Shown one piece after another: positions 51,642 to 59,943 of a DNA stretch of 64,000 nt. Position numbers and translations under genes: made by a program. This DNA is from CAZABC01 sp964483405. GTDB lineage: Bacteria; Chloroflexota; Limnocylindria; Limnocylindrales; CSP1-4. The stretch spans positions 1 through 64,000 of the forward strand of contig CAZABC010000010.1 of the NCBI GenBank assembly GCA_964483405.1. Direction: 5' to 3'. Each line of letters opens with the position of its first letter. Position 1 is the stretch's first letter. The notes under the pieces are model-generated. The model made no database searches and had not been told where the DNA came from. It was given only the letters and a program-made list of their open reading frames with translations.

Positions 51642-52910
51642 CCAGCAAGCCAGGACCCGACCCGCCGCGCCGTCGTCACCGCGATGGGCGCCGTCATGCC
51701 GATCGGCAACGACTTCGAGACCTACTGGGCGAACCTTCGCGCCGGCGTCACCGGCACGCGTAAGATCACGAGCTTCCCGACCGACGGGATGGAGGTCCGG
51801 ATCGCGGCCGAGGTCAGGGACTTCGACCCGGCCGCGGGGATGGACCCCAAGATGGCGCGCCGGATGAGCCGCTTCGTCCAGTTCGCGATGGCCTCGGGCA
51901 AGGAGGCGGTCGACGCCGCGGGCCTCGACTTCGCGGCGATGACGCCCGAGGGGCGCGACCGGGTCGCGGTCGTCGTCAACACGGGCGGCGGCGGCCTCGA
52001 GCAGATCATCGACGGCACCCACACCTTCGACCAGAAGGGCTCGCGGTTCGTGTCCGCGTTCGCCATCCCGGCCCTGTCGGGCTCGATGGCCGGCTGCATG
52101 CTCGCGATGAAGTACGACCTGCACGGGCCGGTCATCGCCCAGACGGCGGCCTGCGCGACGTCGGTCATCGCCTTCCAGGACGCGCTCCGGCTCATCGCGA
52201 CGGGGACGGCCGACGTCGTCCTCGCCGGCGGATCCGAGGCCCCGGTCCTCCCGGTCGGCGTGGCGGCCCTCTCGAACATGGGTGCCCTCTCGAAGAACAA
52301 CGACGACCCGGAGCACGCCTCGCGCCCGTTCGATCGGGACCGCGACGGCTTCGTCATCGGCGAGGGCGGCGGGGTCGTGGTCGTCGAATCGCTCGCCCAT
52401 GCCCTCGAGCGCGGGGCGACGCCCATCGCCGAGGTCCTGTCGGGCGGCCTGACCACCGACGCGTTCCACATCAGCGCCCCCGAGCCATCGGGCCGGTTCG
52501 CCGCCGCCTCGATGCAGGCGGCGATGCGCGACGCCGGCGTCGCCCCCGACGAGATCGACTGGATCGTGGCCCACGGCACCTCGACGCCGCTCAACGACGT
52601 CACCGAGACGCGGGCGATCAAGCTGGCCTTCGGCTCGGCGGCCCACGGGCGCGCCGTCAGCTCGCCGAAGTCGATGATCGGCCACCTCGTCGGCGCCGCG
52701 GGGGTCGCGAGCGCGCTCGCGGCGATCGGCGGCATCCGCGACCAGTTCATCAGCCCGACCGCCAACCTCGACAACCCCGACCTGCCCGAGTGCGACCTCG
52801 ACTACGTCCCGAAGGTCGGCCGGGCGACGAGGCTCGACACGGTGATGGTCAACGGGTTCGGCTTCGGCGGCCAGAACGCCGTCGCGATCTTCCGGCGCTA
52901 TCAGGACTGA
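51639..52910 (+). CDS. Second 3-oxoacyl-ACP synthase II-like enzyme
   Basis: 423 residues. RRAVVTAMGAVMPIGNDFET opens the domain. Catalytic Cys is in IAQTAACATSVIAFQDALRL, and the His residues are in WIVAHGTSTPLNDVTETRAI and SSPKSMIGHLVGAAGVASAL. MVNGFGFGGQNAVAIFRRY ends it. The usual ACSTG motif reads ACATS, and the sequence differs clearly from the fabF at 49733, so substrate preference may differ. It lies 643 bases downstream of that gene with a divergent XRE gene between and its own promoter. It could be a paralogous KAS for specialised fatty acids. Confidence 0.92.
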   Translation: MPASQDPTRRAVVTAMGAVMPIGNDFETYWANLRAGVTGTRKITSFPTDGMEVRIAAEVRDFDPAAGMDPKMARRMSRFVQFAMASGKEAVDAAGLDFAAMTPEGRDRVAVVVNTGGGGLEQIIDGTHTFDQKGSRFVSAFAIPALSGSMAGCMLAMKYDLHGPVIAQTAACATSVIAFQDALRLIATGTADVVLAGGSEAPVLPVGVAALSNMGALSKNNDDPEHASRPFDRDRDGFVIGEGGGVVVVESLAHALERGATPIAEVLSGGLTTDAFHISAPEPSGRFAAASMQAAMRDAGVAPDEIDWIVAHGTSTPLNDVTETRAIKLAFGSAAHGRAVSSPKSMIGHLVGAAGVASALAAIGGIRDQFISPTANLDNPDLPECDLDYVPKVGRATRLDTVMVNGFGFGGQNAVAIFRRYQD

Positions 52911-52935
52911 CGCTCGCGGTGCGTCGCTGACGCCC

Positions 52936-52955
52936 GTGGTGCGCCCGAGCACCAC
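52936..52955 (+). terminator. Hairpin after the second fabF-like gene
   Basis: GTGGTGC (52936-52942), 6-base loop, GCACCAC (52949-52955), followed by TTCG. It lies 26 bases past the stop at 52910. Confidence 0.5.
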
Positions 52956-52993
52956 TTCGAGGTGACCCGCTCGACGCCGCGGTGCCCACTCGG

Positions 52994-52999
52994 TAGATT
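52994..52999 (+). promoter_or_regulatory. -10 box (TAGATT) of the secreted-protein gene
   Basis: TAGATT lies 108 bases before the ATG at 53108, implying an untranslated leader of about 100 bases. A GGAGGGAAGGG run directly precedes that ATG. Confidence 0.35.
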
Positions 53000-53107
53000 C
53001 GCGGCCTGACGACCGTCGTTCCGTGGGGGGACGCGGCAGGAGGGGCCGCGCGGCCGACGCGGTGAGGACGCCCGGCGGCACGCGACCCGGAGCATCGGAG
53101 GGAAGGG

Positions 53108-54517
53108 ATGCGCCGGTTGGCGATCGTCCTTGCGCTGGTCGCGCTGCTGGTGGTGCCGAGCACGGCCCAGGCGGGCAAGCCGGAGAAGTACACCGACTTC
53201 GGCACGTTCATCGACTGCGTCGTCACGGCCGACGGCGCGAGCGGCTTCGTGTTCGCCCAGTCGAGCGACGTGTTCGAGGACTACGCCGAGATCGTCCTCT
53301 GGACCGACGACGCCGGCGATGACGATCCGCCGACCTGGTCCGGCTCGGCTTCGACGGTGGACGACAGCGGGTCGAACCTCGCGGCGACGATCGAGATCGC
53401 CGATGCGTCGGGGCCCGTGGGCGATGCGATCTTCGACGCGGACTACGCGCCCGACGGCGACACCGAGACCTTCGAGGACGACTTCCGGAACGGCAACTCG
53501 ACGTTCCGGTCGACGTTCTCGCAGACGCCGCTGGCCGTGATCGCCAGCCTCACCCTCCCGGCGAACTTCGGGACCGTGACGCTCTCCGACTGCAGCGGCC
53601 AGCAGTACGTCTCGAGCGTCTTCGCGACCAACCCGAATGCCCGCGTCGTCTCCGGAGCGCTCAACGGGCTCGACTGCGAGATCGTCGGCGAGACCGGCTC
53701 GGCCTACCTCTACATCATCCCGTTCATCCCCGGCTTCCCGCTCGAGGTCACCTGGATGCCGGTCGGGGGCGAGATGGTCACCGGACAGGCGGGCTTCGAG
53801 ATCGATGACACGCTGTCGATCGACATCGAGCTCTTCACCGCCGACGGGACGCTCGCCACGACGGCCCAGCTCGAGGCCGACGTGGCGTTCGGGCAGACGT
53901 ACGAGTACGTCCAGCAGTACTCGAACGGCGACCGCCGCGCCAGCGGCGTCGAGTGGGACCTGAGCGGAACGATCACGATCGATGGCGAGGCCCTGCCGCT
54001 CGCCGGCTGCAACGGCTTCACCGACAGCTTCAAGGACATCATCACGGCCCAGCAGGGCCCCAAGCCATCGACCCGACTCCTCCCGAACGACGTCCCGGAT
54101 GCCGCCCGACCGATCGCCGTCGGCGGCTCGGTCGTCCAGGGGACCCGGAGGACGGCGTACGACGCCGAGGCCGACGTGTGGTGCCTCGACTTCGTCGACC
54201 CCGACAGCGGCGACGTCTTCGACATCCCCGCGCTGCACACCCTCTGGTACGAGGTCGTCGGGACCGGCGGCCCGATCACGATCGACACGAAGGGGTCGCT
54301 CTTCGACACGGTCGTCGCGGTCTACGACGCCGAGCTCGAGCCCGTCGACGGCGCCTGCAACGACGACGTCTTCCTCGACGTCCGGAGTCCCGATGCCCGG
54401 GTCACGACCGCCAAGGTGACCTTCATGTCCGAGGCCGGCGCGACCTACCTCGTGCAGGCCGGCAGCTTCCCGACCGACGTCCTGCCGTATGGTCAGCTGA
54501 AGCTCTCGGTGCGCTGA
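53108..54517 (+). CDS. Secreted protein of unknown function
   Basis: 469 residues. A clear signal peptide (RRLAIVLALVALLVVPSTAQ, cleaved after AQA) leads into acidic, beta-rich sequence. Six Cys occur in the mature part, some likely paired. The last ~150 residues (GSVVQGTRRTAYDAEADVWC, HTLWYEVVGTGGPITIDTKG, SLFDTVVAVYDAELEPVDGA, AGATYLVQAGSF) resemble the bacterial pre-peptidase C-terminal-like fold that often mediates attachment or secretion. I do not recognise the N-terminal two thirds. It has its own promoter and shares a terminator hairpin with the convergent copper ATPase gene. Confidence 0.7.
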   Translation: MRRLAIVLALVALLVVPSTAQAGKPEKYTDFGTFIDCVVTADGASGFVFAQSSDVFEDYAEIVLWTDDAGDDDPPTWSGSASTVDDSGSNLAATIEIADASGPVGDAIFDADYAPDGDTETFEDDFRNGNSTFRSTFSQTPLAVIASLTLPANFGTVTLSDCSGQQYVSSVFATNPNARVVSGALNGLDCEIVGETGSAYLYIIPFIPGFPLEVTWMPVGGEMVTGQAGFEIDDTLSIDIELFTADGTLATTAQLEADVAFGQTYEYVQQYSNGDRRASGVEWDLSGTITIDGEALPLAGCNGFTDSFKDIITAQQGPKPSTRLLPNDVPDAARPIAVGGSVVQGTRRTAYDAEADVWCLDFVDPDSGDVFDIPALHTLWYEVVGTGGPITIDTKGSLFDTVVAVYDAELEPVDGACNDDVFLDVRSPDARVTTAKVTFMSEAGATYLVQAGSFPTDVLPYGQLKLSVR

Positions 54518-54525
54518 GCGGGCGG

Positions 54526-54560
54526 TCCGGGGGCCGGGCCACGTCGGCCGGCCCCCCGGA
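54526..54560. terminator. Bidirectional terminator hairpin
   Basis: TCCGGGGGCCGG (54526-54537) pairs with CCGGCCCCCCGGA (to 54560) with one bulge and a short loop. It lies between convergent stops at 54517 and 54565. Confidence 0.55.
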
Positions 54561-54564
54561 TCGC

Positions 54565-57267
54565 CTACTTGACGATGAGCATCCCGGTCATGCCCGCCTC
54601 GGCGTGGCCCGGGACCGTGCACTCGAACACGTAGGTCCCGGGTTCGTCGATCCGGAAGCGGACCGAGGCCGTCTGGCCGGGCCGCGCGGCGACCTCGACG
54701 TTGGCGACGCCCTCGACCATCCAGTCGTGGAAGACCGCGCCATCGTTCGTCAGGGTGACGACGACGAGCTCGTCGGCCGGGACCGTGATCTCGGTCTCCG
54801 AGAACGCGAGGTCGGTCGCCACGATCGACACCTGGGTCGCGGCGGCGGTGATCGAGCGGTCGATCGCGAGGACGCCGGCGACGATCCCGGCCGCGACGAG
54901 GGCGATGACGACGAGGAACGACGCGTCGGCGGCCCGCGCGACGACCCCGCGACCCTCCGGCCGGACCTCGTCGGGACGGACCCGCGTCCCGCGGAGCCGG
55001 AGCGAGTTCGTGACGACGCTGACCGAGCTGAGGGCCATCGCCCCGGCGGCCATCGCCGGGTCGAGGGTGATCCCGAAGAGCGGGTAGAGGACGCCCATCG
55101 CGACCGGGATGAGCAGGACGTTATAGGCGAAGGCCCAGAAGAGGTTCTGGCGGATGATTCGCATCGTCCGGCGCGACAGCACGAGCGCCGACACGACCGA
55201 CCGCGGGTCGCCGCCGACGAGCGTGACGTCGGACGCCTCGATCGCGACGTCCGCGCCGGTCCCGATGGCGATGCCGAGGTCGGCCTGGGCGAGGGCCGGG
55301 GCGTCGTTGATGCCGTCGCCGACCATCGCCACGCTCCGGCCGGCTGCCTGCAGCTCGGCGACCTTCGCCGCCTTGTCGCCCGGCAGGACCTCGGCGAGGA
55401 CCCGCTCGGGCGGGATGCCGACCTGGCGGGCGACGGCCTCGGCGGTGACCCGGTGGTCGCCGGTGACCATCCACGCATCGACGCCCATCGCGGCGAGGTC
55501 GCGGATCGCCGCCGCCGACTCCGCCTTGACCGGGTCGGCGACCGCCACCAGACCGGCGGCGACGCCGTCGACCGCGACGAGGACCGCCGTGCGACCCTCG
55601 GCTGCCTGGACGTCGGCCGCGGCGAGGAGGTCGCGGCCGTCGATGCCCGCCTCCGCGAGGAGCCGGCGGCTGCCGACGAGGACCGACCGGCCGTCGACGG
55701 TCGCCCGGACGCCGTGGCCGACGAGCGCCTCGAAGCCCTCGACCGGGAGGAAGCCGAGCTCGTCCTCGCGGGCCCGGGCGACGACGGCGGCGGCGAGCGG
55801 ATGCTCGCTCCCCCGCTCCGCCGACGCGGCAACGTCGAGCAGCTCGCGCTCGGTCCGGCCGCCAAGGGCGACGATCGCCGGGACCGCGGGCCGGCCGAGG
55901 GTCAGGGTGCCGGTCTTGTCGAAGATGACGGTGTCGACCGTGTGGGCCCGCTCGAGCGCCTCGCCGCCCCGGACGAGGACGCCGGCCTCGGCGCCCTTGC
56001 CGGTCCCGACCATGATCGCGGTCGGCGTCGCGAGCCCCATCGCGCATGGGCAGGCGATGACGACGACGGCGATGAGGGCGGTCAGGGCGAGGGTGACCCG
56101 CGGCTCCGGTCCCAGGACGAACCAGATGAGGAACGTCGCCGCGGCGACGACGAGGACGATCGGGACGAAGACCGCGCTGATCCGGTCGGCGAGGCGCTGG
56201 ATCGGCGCCTTGCTGCCCTGCGCCCGCTGGACGAGCTCGACGATCCGGGCGAGGGCGGTCTCGCGGCCGACCCGGGTCGCCCGCATCGTGAACGAGCCGG
56301 TCGTGTTGAGGGTCGCCCCGATGACCTCGTCGCCGGGGAGCTTGGTGACCGGCATCGCCTCGCCGGTGAGCATCGACTCGTCGAGCGCGGACGTGCCCTC
56401 GACGACGACCCCGTCGACCGGGACCTTGTCGCCGGGGCGGACGCGGAGGAGGTCGCCCGGCTGGACCCCCTCGAGGGGGACCTCGACGTCGCCGTCGTCG
56501 CGGACGAGCCGGGCGACGGTCGCCTGGAGCCCGAGGAGGCGCTTGATCGCGCCGGTCGTCTGGCCGCGGGCCCGGAGCTCGAGCCAGCGGCCGAGGAGGA
56601 CCAGGCCGATGATGATCGCCGAGGAGTCGAAGTAGGTCTCGGGGTGGAGGCCGGCCGCGTGGACGATCTCGGGGTACAGCGTGACGAAGACCGAGTAGCC
56701 CCAGGCGGCCGACGTGCCGATGGCGACGAGGGTGTCCATCGTCGCCCCGCCGTGCCGTCCGGCTCGCCAGGCCGCCCGGTAGAAGCGGCCGCCGGCCCAG
56801 AACTGGATGACCGTCGCCGGCCACAGGATGAGCTTGTTCAGGTCGGCCATCGGGACGACCGTCTGGGGCCAGAACATGAGGACCATCGCGACGAGCGCGA
56901 CGCCGATGGCGGCGACCGACTGGACGAGCATCAGCCGGAGCTCGCGCGCCCGCTCGGCCTCCTCGGCGGCCTGGGCCGCGTCGATCGCGTCGGCCTCGGC
57001 GGGCCCGGCGCCGTCGGCGGCCACGACGAGCCCCGACGGCTTGACCTCGTAGCCGGCGGCCTCGATCGCCCCGACGAGCTCCGCCCGGCCGGCTTGGTCG
57101 GGGAGGTATCGGATCGTGGCGACCTCGGTCGCGAGGTTGACCGATGCCTCCTCGACGCCGGGGGTCTTCTTGAGGAACCGCTCGATGCGGTTGACGCACG
57201 ACGCGCAGGTCATCCCGGCGACGGGCAGCTGGATCTCGGTCGCGGCCGGCGCGGCGTCGGTACTCAT
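54565..57267 (-). CDS. copA: Cu(+)-exporting P1B-type ATPase fused to a C-terminal cupredoxin
   Basis: 900 residues, about 120 longer than typical CopA. An N-terminal HMA domain carries the metal site GMTCASC. Eight-helix P1B topology follows with the transport motif VIACPCAMGLATP, the phosphorylation site DKTGTLTLG, TGDHRVTAEA and the hinge MVGDGINDAPALAQADLGIA. After the last pump helices comes an extra helix (FLVVIALVAAGIVAGVLA, about 765-785) and then a cupredoxin domain (about 795-900). Its type-1 copper ligands would be His847 (FHDW), Cys883 (FECTVPGH), His888 and Met893. The extra domain should lie outside the membrane, placed to accept exported copper. A palindrome overlaps the -10 box and start codon. 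Confidence 0.93.
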   Translation of the reverse strand: MSTDAAPAATEIQLPVAGMTCASCVNRIERFLKKTPGVEEASVNLATEVATIRYLPDQAGRAELVGAIEAAGYEVKPSGLVVAADGAGPAEADAIDAAQAAEEAERARELRLMLVQSVAAIGVALVAMVLMFWPQTVVPMADLNKLILWPATVIQFWAGGRFYRAAWRAGRHGGATMDTLVAIGTSAAWGYSVFVTLYPEIVHAAGLHPETYFDSSAIIIGLVLLGRWLELRARGQTTGAIKRLLGLQATVARLVRDDGDVEVPLEGVQPGDLLRVRPGDKVPVDGVVVEGTSALDESMLTGEAMPVTKLPGDEVIGATLNTTGSFTMRATRVGRETALARIVELVQRAQGSKAPIQRLADRISAVFVPIVLVVAAATFLIWFVLGPEPRVTLALTALIAVVVIACPCAMGLATPTAIMVGTGKGAEAGVLVRGGEALERAHTVDTVIFDKTGTLTLGRPAVPAIVALGGRTERELLDVAASAERGSEHPLAAAVVARAREDELGFLPVEGFEALVGHGVRATVDGRSVLVGSRRLLAEAGIDGRDLLAAADVQAAEGRTAVLVAVDGVAAGLVAVADPVKAESAAAIRDLAAMGVDAWMVTGDHRVTAEAVARQVGIPPERVLAEVLPGDKAAKVAELQAAGRSVAMVGDGINDAPALAQADLGIAIGTGADVAIEASDVTLVGGDPRSVVSALVLSRRTMRIIRQNLFWAFAYNVLLIPVAMGVLYPLFGITLDPAMAAGAMALSSVSVVTNSLRLRGTRVRPDEVRPEGRGVVARAADASFLVVIALVAAGIVAGVLAIDRSITAAATQVSIVATDLAFSETEITVPADELVVVTLTNDGAVFHDWMVEGVANVEVAARPGQTASVRFRIDEPGTYVFECTVPGHAEAGMTGMLIVK

Positions 57268-57283
57268 ACTCCCGGGGAGTATA
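57266..57283 (-). promoter_or_regulatory. Perfect 17-bp palindrome over the copA -10 box and start codon
   Basis: ATACTCCC-G-GGGAGTAT (57266-57282) is a perfect 8-1-8 inverted repeat. On the minus strand it contains most of the -10 box TATACT (57283-57278) and ends in the AT of the copA ATG. The C-rich/G-rich arms with AT ends resemble copper-repressor (CsoR/CopY-type) operators. Only 10 bases separate the -10 from the ATG, so the transcript is nearly leaderless. Confidence 0.6.
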
Positions 57284-57292
57284 CCACCGGCC

Positions 57293-57298
57293 TACACT
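57293..57298 (+). promoter_or_regulatory. -10 box (TACACT) of ogt
   Basis: TACACT ends 7 bases before the GTG at 57306, giving a leaderless transcript divergent from copA. The copA palindrome lies just upstream, near the expected -35, so both genes could respond to one regulator. Confidence 0.45.
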
Positions 57299-57305
57299 CC
57301 ACCAG

Positions 57306-57908
57306 GTGGAGCCGATCGCCGCGACCGTCGTCGCCTCGCCGTACGGCCCGATCCTCCTCGCCGCCTCGAGCGAGGGGCTGGTCGCCCTCGCATTCCAGGA
57401 GACCGAGGACGCCTTCCGGTCGTCGATCGAGCGGCGGACCGGCGGGCCCGTCGTCGACCCGGCTGCCGCCGACCGGCCGACCCACCTGACCCTCGACCGC
57501 GCCCGGATGGAGCTCGAGGCGTATCTCGGGGGCGGGTCGGACGGGTTCACCGTGCCGCCGGTCCTCGCGGGCCTCCGGGCCTGGGACCGGCGCGTCCTCG
57601 AGGCGGTCCGCCGGGTGCCGTTCGGGCAGGTCACGAGCTACGGCCGGGTCGCCCGGGCGATCGGCGCCCCGGGCGCCGCCCGGGCGGTCGGCGGGGCGGT
57701 CGGCCGGAACCCGGTCGCGCTCGTCGTCCCCTGCCACCGGGTCATCGCCGGCGACGGCTCGCTCGGCGGCTATGGCGGCACGTGGCCGCTCGAGCGCGAT
57801 GCCGGTCTCGAGCTCAAGCGCGACCTCCTCCTCCACGAGGGGGTGACGATCCCGGCCCGCTTCGACGATGACGGATCGGAGGGTGCGCCGGGGCTCGCGG
57901 GCCGATAG
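57306..57908 (+). CDS. ogt: Methylated-DNA--[protein]-cysteine S-methyltransferase
   Basis: 200 residues. The N-terminal Ogt-type domain (VVASPYGPILLAASSEGLVA) precedes the DNA-binding/active domain: VRRVPFGQVTSYGRVARAIG, ARAVGGAVGRNPVALVVPCH and RVIAGDGSLGGYGG, with the alkyl-acceptor Cys in PCHRVI. It repairs O6-alkylguanine by suicide transfer. The GTG start is two bases from the expected transcript start. The C-terminal ~20 residues are an acidic/Gly extension. Confidence 0.94.
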   Translation: MEPIAATVVASPYGPILLAASSEGLVALAFQETEDAFRSSIERRTGGPVVDPAAADRPTHLTLDRARMELEAYLGGGSDGFTVPPVLAGLRAWDRRVLEAVRRVPFGQVTSYGRVARAIGAPGAARAVGGAVGRNPVALVVPCHRVIAGDGSLGGYGGTWPLERDAGLELKRDLLLHEGVTIPARFDDDGSEGAPGLAGR

Positions 57909-57911
57909 ACT
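57906..57911 (+). promoter_or_regulatory. -10 box (TAGACT) of the MFS-cNMP gene
   Basis: TAGACT overlaps the ogt stop codon (TAG) and is followed by GGAGGG at 57941-57946, 2 bases before ATG 57949. Confidence 0.45.
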
Positions 57912-57948
57912 CCGCGGCACGGCGCGGGGACGCCGACGAGGGAGGGTC

Positions 57949-59790
57949 ATGACGGCAGCTGCGGCTTCGCCATCCCCGGCGAAGCCTTCGATGTTCGCGG
58001 TCTTCCGCAAGCGCGACTTCACCCTGCTCTGGCTCGCCCAGCTCGTCTCCACGGCGGGCTCGGCGCTGACCGACCTCGCGGCCGGCATCTATGTCTATCG
58101 CGAGACCGGGTCGGCCTTCGCCGTCGGCGTCACCCTCATGGTCACCGCCATCCCGAGCCTGGTCGTCGGGCTCCTCGCCGGGGTCTTCGTCGACCGCCAT
58201 GACCGACGCAGGATCATGATCTGGACCTGCCTGATCCAGGCGGTCATCGTCGCCTGCATCCCGCTCGTCCTCGGGCTGGAGGCGACGGCGCTCCCCGGCC
58301 TCTACCTGCTCCTGCTCCTCAACGCCGGCATCAAGCAGTTCTTCGACCCGGCCCACGACAGCCTCATCCCCGAGATCGCCACGGACGAGGAGCTCGCCTC
58401 GGCCAACGCGTTCCTCTCGATCGCCAGCTTCGGCTCGACGGCGATCGGCTTCGCCGCCGCCGGTCTCCTCGCCTCGATCGACATCGCCCTCGCCTTCTGG
58501 ATCGACGCCCTGACCTTCGTCTTCTCGGCCGGCTGCATCTTCTTCATCCGTCCGATCAAGCTGCCGGTCCCCGAGGACGCGGCGACCGTCGGCGTCGTGT
58601 TCGAGAACCTCAAGGAGGGCATCGGGACCCTGTTCGGCACGCCGATCATCCGATCGCTCTTCGTCGTCGGCGCGTTCATGTTCTTCTCGTTCGGCCTGTG
58701 GAACGTCCTGCTGCTGCCGATGGCGATCGACGAGCTCGGGGCCACGGAGTTCGAGTACGGGATCCAGGAGGGCCTGACGTCGATCGGCTTCGTCGTCGGC
58801 TCGTTCTTCATGGCCCGCTTCAGCTCGAAGCTGCCGGAGCTCGCCTGGATCGTCATCGGCCTCGTCGGGATGGGCCTCTCGGGCATCTTCTACGCCGCCT
58901 CGCCGACGATCGCGATCGGGATCGTCTTCGTCACGCTGAGCGGCTTCTTCAACTCGCCGACCTCGGTCGCCCGCTCGGTCCTCCTCCAGCGGAACACGCC
59001 ACGCGAGGTCCGGGGCCGGGTCTTCTCCGCGTTCTACGTCATGCGCGACCTGATCTTCCTCGCCGGGATGCTCGGCGCCGGCCTGGCCGACGTCCTCGAC
59101 GTGCGTTGGCTCATCGTCTTCTGCAGCTCGCTGCTGTTCGTGTCGGCGGCCTTCGCCCTCGTCGCCCCGGGACTCGGCATCGCCTCGCTCCGGGCCGCGT
59201 CGGCGCGCCTGCGCACGGCCGAGACGGCGCCGGCCGCGGCCGCGGCGGCGTTCCGCGCCGCGACGCTGGCCGACTTCGACCGTCTTGCCGTCCGGCTCGG
59301 GACCTTCGGGCTGCTCTCGGCCGACCAGCGCCGGGCGTTCGTCGCCGACGCGGTCGTCCGCGAGGTTCCGGCCGGGACCCGGGTCGTCACCCACGGCGAC
59401 ATGGCGTCGACCGCCTACTTCGTGCTCGAGGGGAGCGCGACCGCCGGCATCCCGACCGACGAGGAGGGTGGCTTCCGGGGGCTCTCGACGATGGGCCCCG
59501 GCGAGTTCTTCGGCGAGATCGCCGCGCTCACCGGTAGCCCGCGAACGGCCGACGTCGTCGCGGACACCGACATGACCCTGCTCGAGGTCCCGGCCGACGC
59601 GCTCCGGGCGACGATGGTCGTCCCGGAGGTCAACAGGCTCGTCCTCGCGACCCTGACGACGCGGCTCATGCGGACCGGCCAGGCCGACCTGCCGCGACTC
59701 GCGTCGGCCGACCAGTCGGCGCTGCGCGAGCTGCGCGCACCGCGGGTCGAGGCGCTGCCGAAGTCGTACGCCGACGCGCCGTCGTCCTGA
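57949..59790 (+). CDS. MFS transporter fused to a cyclic-nucleotide-binding domain
   Basis: 613 residues. Residues 15-430 are a 12-helix MFS protein (FRKRDFTLLWLAQLVSTAGS, then VFVDRHDRRRIMIW after TM2, the MFS loop motif). VRSLLVVGAF-like helices and RNTPREVRGRVFSAFYVMRD follow, placing it near the MFS_3/enterobactin-exporter group. Residues about 442-570 are a Crp-type cNMP-binding domain: GTRVVTHGDMASTAYFVLEG, GPGEFFGEIAALTGSPRTAD (phosphate-binding cassette) and LLEVPADALRATM. Export may thus be gated by cyclic nucleotide. The gene ends in a short tail; a hairpin lies downstream. Confidence 0.88.
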   Translation: MTAAAASPSPAKPSMFAVFRKRDFTLLWLAQLVSTAGSALTDLAAGIYVYRETGSAFAVGVTLMVTAIPSLVVGLLAGVFVDRHDRRRIMIWTCLIQAVIVACIPLVLGLEATALPGLYLLLLLNAGIKQFFDPAHDSLIPEIATDEELASANAFLSIASFGSTAIGFAAAGLLASIDIALAFWIDALTFVFSAGCIFFIRPIKLPVPEDAATVGVVFENLKEGIGTLFGTPIIRSLFVVGAFMFFSFGLWNVLLLPMAIDELGATEFEYGIQEGLTSIGFVVGSFFMARFSSKLPELAWIVIGLVGMGLSGIFYAASPTIAIGIVFVTLSGFFNSPTSVARSVLLQRNTPREVRGRVFSAFYVMRDLIFLAGMLGAGLADVLDVRWLIVFCSSLLFVSAAFALVAPGLGIASLRAASARLRTAETAPAAAAAAFRAATLADFDRLAVRLGTFGLLSADQRRAFVADAVVREVPAGTRVVTHGDMASTAYFVLEGSATAGIPTDEEGGFRGLSTMGPGEFFGEIAALTGSPRTADVVADTDMTLLEVPADALRATMVVPEVNRLVLATLTTRLMRTGQADLPRLASADQSALRELRAPRVEALPKSYADAPSS

Positions 59791-59834
59791 TCGACGCCGG
59801 GTCCGACGGGCGGGCTGGCGCGGGCTCGGGTGGC

Positions 59835-59852
59835 CTGTCGCGCAGGCGACAG
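59835..59852 (+). terminator. Hairpin after the MFS-cNMP gene
   Basis: CTGTCGC, loop GCAG, GCGACAG: a perfect 7-bp stem 45 bases past the stop at 59790. No T tract. Confidence 0.4.
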
Positions 59853-59895
59853 CGAAGCGGTCGCCCAGGGGCTTCCCTCGGGGACGGGCGTCGCG

Positions 59896-59901
59896 TACCT
59901 T
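59896..59901 (+). promoter_or_regulatory. -10 box (TACCTT) of the DVEGH gene
   Basis: TACCTT lies 42 bases before ATG 59944. GGAAGGGGA then precedes the ATG by six bases and serves as the ribosome-binding site. Confidence 0.4.
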
Positions 59902-59943
59902 CCGGACACGTCGATCAGGCGCAGCTGGAAGGGGAACCGACCG

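Noticed and set aside
53953..57489. 1178-codon plus-strand frame across copA
   Set aside because: Antisense of the copper ATPase; the sequence is His/Asp/Arg-rich with no domain.
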